A stretch of 64,000 bases of DNA, from contig CAWKCD010000001.1 of the NCBI GenBank assembly GCA_963848035.1, positions 1,426,001 through 1,490,000 on the forward strand, in the 5' to 3' direction. How positions within the stretch are numbered: position 1 is the stretch's first letter; each line of letters begins with the position of its first letter. The notes below the pieces were generated by a model. That model worked only from the letters and a program-made list of their open reading frames with translations. It was not told the origin of the DNA and ran no database searches. Made by a program: the position numbers and the translations under genes. Origin of the DNA: JAVVHH01 sp963848035. Its GTDB lineage: Bacteria; Pseudomonadota; Alphaproteobacteria; Acetobacterales; Acetobacteraceae. Positions 57,813 to 64,000 of the stretch are shown in pieces.

Positions 57813-60800
57813 CGTCTCGTTACCGCATCGGGTTCGACATCGGCGGCACCTTCACCGACTTCATCCTGCTCGACGCGGAGCGCCACGACATCCGCCTGCA
57901 CAAATGCCTCACCACTCCCGAGGACCCGTCAGTCGGTGCGCTCGAAGGCCTTGCCCAGATCGTCTCCGATGCCGGCCTGACGCCCGGCGATATCGGCGAG
58001 ATCGTCCACGGCACCACGCTCGTCACCAATGCGCTGATCGAACGCAAGGGCGCCAAGCTCGGGCTGATCACGACCGCCGGGTTCCGCGATATCCTCGAGA
58101 TGGGAACGGAGCAGCGCTACGACATCTACGATCTGTTCCTGCAATATCCGGAGCCGCTGGTCCCGCGCCGCCGCCGCCTCGAAGTGCCGGAGCGTCTGGA
58201 CCGGGATGGCAACATCGTCACCCCGATCGACCTCGATGCCGTCCGCGACGCGGCGAAGAACCTGGCCGCGGAAGGCGTCGAGGCGATCGCGGTCTGCTTC
58301 CTGCACGCCTACCGCAACCCCGTCCACGAACGGGCAGCCGGCGAGACGATCCGCGCGCTTCTGCCGGACATCTCGGTCTCGCTCTCGTCGGACGTCGTTT
58401 CGGAATTGTGGGAGTATCAGCGCCTCACCACCACCTGCGCCAACGCCTTCGTGCAGCCGCTGATGGACCGCTACATCGTCCGGCTCGAGCGCCAGCTCTG
58501 GCAGCGTGGCTTCCGCGGCGCGCTCTATCTCATGCACTCCGCCGGCGGCCTCGTCTCGCCGGAGACCGCACGCGCCTTCCCCATCCGCCTGCTCGAGTCC
58601 GGCCCTGCAGGCGGGGGGTTGGCCACCGCCTTCTTCGGCCAGATGGCCGGGAAACCCGACGTGATCAGCTTCGACATGGGCGGCACCACTGCCAAAGCGT
58701 GCCTGATCGAGGACGGCCGCGCCGCCACCGCGGCCGAGATGGAGGCCGCCCGCGTTCACCGTTTCAAGAAGGGCTCGGGCTTGCCGATCAAGGCGCCCGT
58801 CATCGACATGATCGAGATCGGCGCCGGCGGCGGCTCCATCGCCGGGATCGATGAGGTCGGCTTGCTGCGCGTGGGGCCGCACTCCGCTGGGGCGGACCCG
58901 GGTCCTGCTTGCTACGGCCGCGGCGGCACGCAGCCGACGGTCACCGACGCCAACCTGCTGCTCGGCTATTACGATCCCGGCTTCTTTCTCGGCGGCCGTA
59001 TGTCGCTCGATCGCGACGCCGCCGCGCGCGCGTTGGGGAGCGTCGGCGCGCAACTCGGCCTATCCGCCATCGAGACCGCCTGGGGCATCCACCGCGTCGT
59101 CACCGAGAGCATGGCGGCGGCTGCGCGGATCCACATCGTCGAGAAAGGCAGGGATCCCCGCCGCTACGCCATGGTCGGCTTCGGCGGTGCCGGCCCGGCG
59201 CACGCAGCTGGCGTCGCCCGCGTGCTCGGCGTCACCGAGGTGCTGATCCCGCCCGCCTCCGGCGCCGCATCGGCGCTCGGCTTCCTCGCCGCGCCGCTCT
59301 CCTTCGAGCAGGTCCGCAGCCACCCCGTTCGGCTCGACGCGCCCGGCGCCGCCGACGCGCTGCAATCCGTGCTCGCCGGACTGGAAGCCGAAACGAAGGC
59401 GCGTCTCTTCGCCGCGGGGGTTACCGACATCGTGACCGAGCGCTCCGCCGACATGCGCCTGCTCGGCCAGTTGCACGAGATCAACGTCCCCCTGCCGGAC
59501 GGCACGCTCACCGACGCAAACCTCCCCGCGCTACGCGCCGCCTTCGCCGAGGCATACACCAACCGCTACACCTCGGTTTATGCCGGGGTCGCGATCCAGC
59601 TCGTCTCCATCCGCGTCGCCTGTCGCGGCCCGATCCCCGCGCTCACCCTCGCGCAAACGGCAAATCCGTCGGAGGGCGCCGCCCGGAAAGGCAGCCGCCC
59701 CGCCTGGTTCGGCGACGGATTCGTCGACACGCCCGTCTACGACCGCTACCGCCTGGCGCCCGGCGACGCGCTCGAGGGGCCCGCCATCATCGAGGAGCGC
59801 GAGGCCACCACGATCATCCCGCCCGGCGACCGCGTCACCGTCGACGGCACCGGCACGCTCCGCATCGCCATCGCGGTGCAAGCCCAAGCCGCCGCCCGCA
59901 TCAGCCAGGACACGTCGCTCGCCGAAGCCACCGCGCTGATCGAATCGGACCCGGTCTCGCTCGAGATCATGTGGGCCCGGCTCGTCACCGTCGTCGAGGA
60001 GATGTGGCACACCATCGTGCGCACCGCCTTCTCGTTGATCGTGTCGGAGGCGCAAGACTTTGCCACCGACCTGCTCGACCCGGACGGCGAAAGCCTCGCC
60101 CATTCGCCCCGCGCCATGCCGGTCTTCAACCTGACCGTACCGATCGCCGTCAAAGCCATCCTGAAGCGCTATCCGCCGCACACGCTCCGGCCCGGCGACG
60201 TGCTCATCACCAACGACCCCTGGCTCTGCGCCGGCCACCTGTTCGACATCGCGGTCGTCACCCCCGTGTTCCGCGACGGCCACCTCGTGGCGCTCACCGC
60301 CACCGTCGGGCATGTCGGCGATATCGGCGGAACCAAGGACAGCCTGCGGGCCCGCGAGATCTACGACGAGGGCTTCCAGATCCCGCCGATGTACCTTTAT
60401 CGCGCGGGCGTCGCGAACGGCGACCTGCTGCTGTTGCTCGGCGAGAACGTCCGTAAGCCTGAAGAAGTACTCGGCGACGTCCACTCCTTCGTCGCCGCGA
60501 ACCAGCTCGGCGCCGAACGCCTGCTCGCCTTCATGGACGATTACGGCATGCACGATCTGCGCGCGCTGGCCGCCGTCGTGCAGAACCGCTCCGAGCGCGC
60601 CGTGCGCGACGCCATCTCGGCCCTGCCCGACGGCGCCTACCGCTCCGAGATCATCAACAACCCGCTCGGCACCGTCCTGCGCTATCCGCTGGAGGTGACG
60701 GTCAAGGGCGACGCGATCACGCTCGACTTCACCGGTGCGCCGCCGCAACAACCGCAGGGCGGCCTGAACTGTACCTGGTCATATGCCGCCGCGCACGCCG

Positions 60801-61600
60801 CCTACCCGATGAAATGTGTTCTGAGCCCGTCCGTGCGCAGCAATGCCGGTTGCTACCGCCCGTTCGAGATCAAGCTGCCGCCGGGCTCGATCCTGAACGC
60901 GGACAAACCGGCCAGCGTCAACCTGCGCACGCGGACCGGCTGGTATATCGCGCCGAACATCTTCCGCGCCCTCGCCGAAGCGGCGCCCGGGGCGGTCCAG
61001 GCCGCCACCGGCCTGCCGCACGCGATCAACATCTACGGTCGGGACGCCACGGGCCAGATCTATGCCGACCATTTCTTCATGGGTGGCGGCCAAGGCGCCA
61101 GCGCCCGTTCCGACGGCAAGTCGGCGCTGCTCTATCCGACCTCGGCCGCCAATACCTCCATCGAACTGATGGAGACCCGCGCACCCGTCCTCGTGCTCGA
61201 GAAAACCCTCGTCGCAGATAGCGGCGGCCCCGGCCAACATCGCGGCGGCCTCGGCACCCGCACCCGCATCCGCAAGCTGCACGACGACGGGCTGCCCACG
61301 CTCTTCTCGGTCTACCCCGAGGGTGTCGGCGTCCGCACCGACGGCCTCTTCGGCGGACAGCCCGGCGGCGGCGTTCACGGCCTCGTCACCGACCCCGACG
61401 GCGTCACCATCCACGATTGCGGCACCGGCGAACTCGTCACGCTCGACCGCATCGACCGCGTCGTCGAAGTCCAACTCGCCGGCGGTTCCGGCTACGGCGA
61501 TCCGCGCCAGCGCGCCCGGAGCGATGTCGACCGCGACCTGGCCAACGGCTACGTCTCGGCTGCCACCGACTATGCCGCCCAGGCCGAAGCCGCCGAATGA
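57809..61600 (+). CDS. Fused HyuA-HyuB (5-oxoprolinase/hydantoinase-type ATPase)
   Basis: A 1,263-residue protein with both subunits of the HyuA/HyuB family in one chain. HyuA (about 1-700) has the ATP-binding motifs GFDIGGTFTDFILL and SFDMGGTTAKACLIEDG and the HGTTLVTNAL motif. HyuB (about 714-1263) begins DPVSLEIMWARLVTVVEE and includes NDPWLCAGHLFDIAVVTPVF and GGGQGASARSDGKSALLYPT. Family members use ATP to open lactams, hydantoins or ketones (acetone carboxylase branch). In bacteria HyuA and HyuB are often separate genes; the fusion resembles OplAH of eukaryotes. Start overlaps the ATPase stop; stop overlaps EutB. Confidence 0.9.
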   Translation: MTSRYRIGFDIGGTFTDFILLDAERHDIRLHKCLTTPEDPSVGALEGLAQIVSDAGLTPGDIGEIVHGTTLVTNALIERKGAKLGLITTAGFRDILEMGTEQRYDIYDLFLQYPEPLVPRRRRLEVPERLDRDGNIVTPIDLDAVRDAAKNLAAEGVEAIAVCFLHAYRNPVHERAAGETIRALLPDISVSLSSDVVSELWEYQRLTTTCANAFVQPLMDRYIVRLERQLWQRGFRGALYLMHSAGGLVSPETARAFPIRLLESGPAGGGLATAFFGQMAGKPDVISFDMGGTTAKACLIEDGRAATAAEMEAARVHRFKKGSGLPIKAPVIDMIEIGAGGGSIAGIDEVGLLRVGPHSAGADPGPACYGRGGTQPTVTDANLLLGYYDPGFFLGGRMSLDRDAAARALGSVGAQLGLSAIETAWGIHRVVTESMAAAARIHIVEKGRDPRRYAMVGFGGAGPAHAAGVARVLGVTEVLIPPASGAASALGFLAAPLSFEQVRSHPVRLDAPGAADALQSVLAGLEAETKARLFAAGVTDIVTERSADMRLLGQLHEINVPLPDGTLTDANLPALRAAFAEAYTNRYTSVYAGVAIQLVSIRVACRGPIPALTLAQTANPSEGAARKGSRPAWFGDGFVDTPVYDRYRLAPGDALEGPAIIEEREATTIIPPGDRVTVDGTGTLRIAIAVQAQAAARISQDTSLAEATALIESDPVSLEIMWARLVTVVEEMWHTIVRTAFSLIVSEAQDFATDLLDPDGESLAHSPRAMPVFNLTVPIAVKAILKRYPPHTLRPGDVLITNDPWLCAGHLFDIAVVTPVFRDGHLVALTATVGHVGDIGGTKDSLRAREIYDEGFQIPPMYLYRAGVANGDLLLLLGENVRKPEEVLGDVHSFVAANQLGAERLLAFMDDYGMHDLRALAAVVQNRSERAVRDAISALPDGAYRSEIINNPLGTVLRYPLEVTVKGDAITLDFTGAPPQQPQGGLNCTWSYAAAHAAYPMKCVLSPSVRSNAGCYRPFEIKLPPGSILNADKPASVNLRTRTGWYIAPNIFRALAEAAPGAVQAATGLPHAINIYGRDATGQIYADHFFMGGGQGASARSDGKSALLYPTSAANTSIELMETRAPVLVLEKTLVADSGGPGQHRGGLGTRTRIRKLHDDGLPTLFSVYPEGVGVRTDGLFGGQPGGGVHGLVTDPDGVTIHDCGTGELVTLDRIDRVVEVQLAGGSGYGDPRQRARSDVDRDLANGYVSAATDYAAQAEAAE

Positions 61601-62994
61601 CCAGCTACGTCAGCAGCTTCCGCGGCGAGCGACACCGCTTCGACGATCTGCGCGCTGTCATGGCGCGCGCCTCGCACCGCCGCTCCGGCGACGAACTCGC
61701 CGGCCTCTCCGCATCGAGCGACGCCGAACGCGTGGCCGCCCGCTCGGTGCTTGCCGACCTGCCGCTCCGCATCTTCCTCGACGAACCTCTGATCCCCTAC
61801 GAGACCGACGAAGTCACCCGCCTGATCCTCGACACGCATGACCAGGCCGGCTTCGCCGATCTCGCGCACCTGACGGTCGGCGGCTTCCGCGACTTCTTGC
61901 TGTCGGACGATGCGACCACGGCCCGTCTCGCCGCGCTCGCCCCGGCGATCACTCCCGAAATGGCCGCCGCCGCCTCCAAGCTGATGCGCAATCAGGACCT
62001 CATCGCCGCCGCCAAACGCTGCGCCGTCGTCACCTCGTTCCGTAACACGATTGGTCTTCCCGGCCGCCTCAGCACGCGCCTGCAGCCCAACCACCCCGCC
62101 GACGACCTCCGCGGCATCGCCGCCGCGGCGATCGACGGCCTACTATATGGCACCGGCGACGCCGTCATCGGCGTCAATCCGGTCACCGACAATGTCGGCA
62201 ACTGCATCCGCATCACCGAGATGCTCGACACGTTGCGCCGACGCCACGACATCCCCACCCAATCCTGTGTGCTCACTCATGTCACCAACGCAATCGAGAT
62301 GATGCGTCTCGGCGCCCCGGTCGATCTCGTGTTCCAATCCGTCGCCGGCACCCAGGCCGCCAACGCGGGCTTCGGCATCAACCTTGCCATGCTCCAGGAT
62401 GCCCGCGCCGCCGCGCTGGAACTCCGCCGCGGGACGGTCGGCGACAACGTCATGTATTTCGAGACCGGCCAGGGCGCCGCGCTGTCCGCCGACGCGCATG
62501 AAGGCGTCGACCAGCAGACCGTCGAAGCCCGCGCCTACGCCGTCGCCCGCTCGCTGAAGCCGCTGCTGGTCAATACCGTGGTCGGCTTCATCGGCCCCGA
62601 ATATCTATTCGATGGCAAACAGATCATCCGCGCCGGGCTGGAAGATCATTTCTGCGGCAAGCTGCTCGGCCTGCCGATGGGTTGCGACGTCTGCTACACC
62701 AACCACGCCGAAGCCGACCAGGACGACATGGACGACCTGATGACGCTGCTCACCGTCGCCGGCGTCACCTTCCTGATCGCCGTGCCCGGCGCCGACGACG
62801 TCATGCTGAACTATCAGAGCGCCTCGTTCCACGACATGCTCTATCTCCGCTCGCTGCTCGGCGTCCGTGCCGCCCCGGAATTCGAGGCCTGGCTCGACCG
62901 CATGGAGATGAAGGACCGCGCCGACCGCATCCGGCCGCAACTCGCCGCGCCCCGCCTGCTGATGCTCGCGGACCCCGATCCGTTCGGTGGCTGA
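61597..62994 (+). CDS. eutB: Ethanolamine ammonia-lyase large subunit
   Basis: Adenosylcobalamin-dependent lyase subunit that, with EutC, turns ethanolamine into acetaldehyde and ammonia. It has 465 residues. SFRNTIGLPGRLSTRLQPN and VIGVNPVTDNVGNCIRITEM are the substrate-binding parts of the barrel, and MGCDVCYTNHAEADQDDM is a conserved signature. The start is the ATGA overlap with HyuAB. No eutA reactivase, microcompartment shell or aldehyde dehydrogenase is in this window. Confidence 0.95.
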   Translation: MTSYVSSFRGERHRFDDLRAVMARASHRRSGDELAGLSASSDAERVAARSVLADLPLRIFLDEPLIPYETDEVTRLILDTHDQAGFADLAHLTVGGFRDFLLSDDATTARLAALAPAITPEMAAAASKLMRNQDLIAAAKRCAVVTSFRNTIGLPGRLSTRLQPNHPADDLRGIAAAAIDGLLYGTGDAVIGVNPVTDNVGNCIRITEMLDTLRRRHDIPTQSCVLTHVTNAIEMMRLGAPVDLVFQSVAGTQAANAGFGINLAMLQDARAAALELRRGTVGDNVMYFETGQGAALSADAHEGVDQQTVEARAYAVARSLKPLLVNTVVGFIGPEYLFDGKQIIRAGLEDHFCGKLLGLPMGCDVCYTNHAEADQDDMDDLMTLLTVAGVTFLIAVPGADDVMLNYQSASFHDMLYLRSLLGVRAAPEFEAWLDRMEMKDRADRIRPQLAAPRLLMLADPDPFGG

Positions 62995-63709
62995 GCCTCC
63001 TGACATCTGGTCCCGCCTGCGCGCCGCGACGCCGGCCCGTATCGGCCTCGGCCGCACCGGCGACGCGCTCCGCGTCACCGACCTGCTCGATTTCCAGATG
63101 GCCCATGCGCGCGCCCGTGACGCCGTGCACGATCCACTCGACTCCGAGATGCTGGCGGCTGCGCTCCCGCAACCGACGTTGATCGTCCGCAGCGCCGCCC
63201 CGGACCGGGCGACCTATCTGCGCCGCCCCGATCTCGGCCGGATACTCGACCCCGGATGCACGCTGCCGGCGGGATCATGGGATGCGGTTTTCGTGCTGGC
63301 CGACGGCCTCTCGTCGGTCGCCTGCACGCGCCACGGACCACCCTTGTTGCGCGCGTGTTTCGGTCGGCTACCGGGCTGGCGGATCGCGCCGATCGTGGTC
63401 GCGACCCAGGCGCGCGTCGCGCTCGGCGACCGCATCGGCGAAGCGCTCGGCGCCAAGCTCGCGGTCATGCTGATCGGGGAACGGCCGGGCTTAAGCAGCG
63501 CCGACAGTCTCGGCTGCTATCTCACCTACGCCCCACGTGCGGGACGGCGCGACTCCGAACGCAACTGCATCTCCAACATCCACGCCAACGGCCTCTCCTA
63601 TGCCGACGCCGCCGACGCCATCACCTGGCTCATGACCCAGGCCCGCAAACGCGAACTGACCGGCATCGCCCTCAAGGACGACCGCGCTCCCGCTATCGAG
63701 CCTCCCTGA
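62987..63709 (+). CDS. eutC: Ethanolamine ammonia-lyase small subunit
   Basis: The B12-binding partner of EutB, 240 residues. IGLGRTGDALRVTDLLDFQM and the C-terminal GERPGLSSADSLGCYLTYAP are characteristic. The start is GTG overlapping the eutB end by 8 bases. It converges on the enolase-superfamily gene with a 17-base overlap. Slightly short for the family, whose N-terminus is variable. Confidence 0.94.
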   Translation: MAEPPDIWSRLRAATPARIGLGRTGDALRVTDLLDFQMAHARARDAVHDPLDSEMLAAALPQPTLIVRSAAPDRATYLRRPDLGRILDPGCTLPAGSWDAVFVLADGLSSVACTRHGPPLLRACFGRLPGWRIAPIVVATQARVALGDRIGEALGAKLAVMLIGERPGLSSADSLGCYLTYAPRAGRRDSERNCISNIHANGLSYADAADAITWLMTQARKRELTGIALKDDRAPAIEPP

Positions 63710-64000
63710 CGATCGCGTCCGCCGCTCGTTTCACCTCCGGCCGCAGCGCCGTTCCCAAACCCGGCGCCATCGGCGCCTGGACGATCCCGCGCTCCACCAC
63801 CGGCAGCTCCGTCACCAGTTCCTGGTACCAGGTCGACAGATACGCCCGCACCACCTCCTGGAAGATCGCCGCCGGCGCATGCAGCGCCAGATGCAGCCCG
63901 GCCATCAGCGTCACCGGCCCGGTGCAGTCATGCGGCGCCAGCGGCTTGGCATAAGCCTCCGCCAGCGCCGCGATCTTGCGTCCCTCGGTCAGCCCGCCGC
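63693..64000 (-). CDS. Enolase-superfamily (mandelate racemase-like) enzyme, C-terminal part
   Basis: The frame is open to the window edge. GGLTEGRKIAALAEAYAKPL, APHDCTGPVTLMAGLHLALH and VERGIVQAPMAPGLGTAL match the C-terminal barrel of mandelate racemase/galactonate dehydratase-like enzymes; the His in PHDCTGP is the usual catalytic-side residue. Only the last 102 residues are in the window. It could act on sugar acids; the link to the operon is unclear. Confidence 0.85.
   Translation of the reverse strand, partial: GGLTEGRKIAALAEAYAKPLAPHDCTGPVTLMAGLHLALHAPAAIFQEVVRAYLSTWYQELVTELPVVERGIVQAPMAPGLGTALRPEVKRAADAIVREAR

Noticed and set aside
61597..63709. Ethanolamine microcompartment
   Set aside because: No shell or encapsulation genes are present in the window.

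Overview
The window is GC-rich alphaproteobacterial chromosome, most likely from the Rhodospirillales/Acetobacteraceae side. The evidence is the run chvI-chvG-hprK-rapZ-EIIA-HPr-EI next to pckA, a MucR/Ros regulator beside fur, and the plsC/miaB-phoH-ybeY-hlyC ... lnt-XRE core cluster. I see no rRNA, tRNA, IS element, prophage or CRISPR array. Genes are tightly packed; many start codons overlap the previous stop by 4 bases (ATGA, GTGA, TTGA).

Layout. 0-2.2 kb: phosphatidylethanolamine synthesis (psd, cut by the window edge, and pssA) and a GST. 2.2-8.6 kb (minus strand): a regulatory phosphotransferase and two-component operon, opposed by a HugZ-like gene and pckA. 11.2-19.4 kb: a NodS-like methyltransferase, a lipoprotein and S10 carboxypeptidase (both frameshifted), and tamB/tamA for outer-membrane assembly. 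19.5-24.3 kb: plsC, miaB, phoH, ybeY, hlyC. 24.3-37.3 kb: nucleoside salvage, Nfu, a nitroreductase, tsaB-rimI, TusA-like, MucR, Fur, an OlsB-like acyltransferase, a 2-hydroxyacid dehydrogenase, lnt, XRE regulator, nth, Crp/Fnr and rlmH. 37.3-41.3 kb: rsfS, nadD, proA and an EamA exporter. 41.3-44.6 kb: a compact three-gene signalling module made of an inactive caspase-fold protein with a peptidoglycan-binding domain, a membrane sensor with a CxxCH haem motif and HAMP, and a Ser/Thr kinase with a duplicated C-terminal domain. 44.6-52.6 kb: a flavin/molybdopterin redox region. 52.6-63.7 kb: an eight-gene coupled operon with a complete oligopeptide-type ABC importer, a fused HyuA-HyuB (oxoprolinase/hydantoinase) and EutB-EutC (ethanolamine ammonia-lyase), followed by the convergent end of an enolase-superfamily gene.

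The two most interesting systems are the signalling module at 41.4-44.6 kb and the importer-HyuAB-EutBC operon at 52.6-63.7 kb. The latter looks like a pathway that imports an amide or cyclic conjugate, opens it with ATP, and deaminates a released amino alcohol.

Quality caution. Frameshifts are frequent and clustered: more than 20 in the 3 kb at 44.6-47.4 kb, about six at 11.7-13.6 kb, and single or double breaks in chvG, tamB, tamA and lnt. Between breaks the protein sequence is perfectly family-like, and genes expected to be important are affected, so most breaks are probably sequence errors rather than gene decay. These genes are listed as pseudogenes because they are broken as given.
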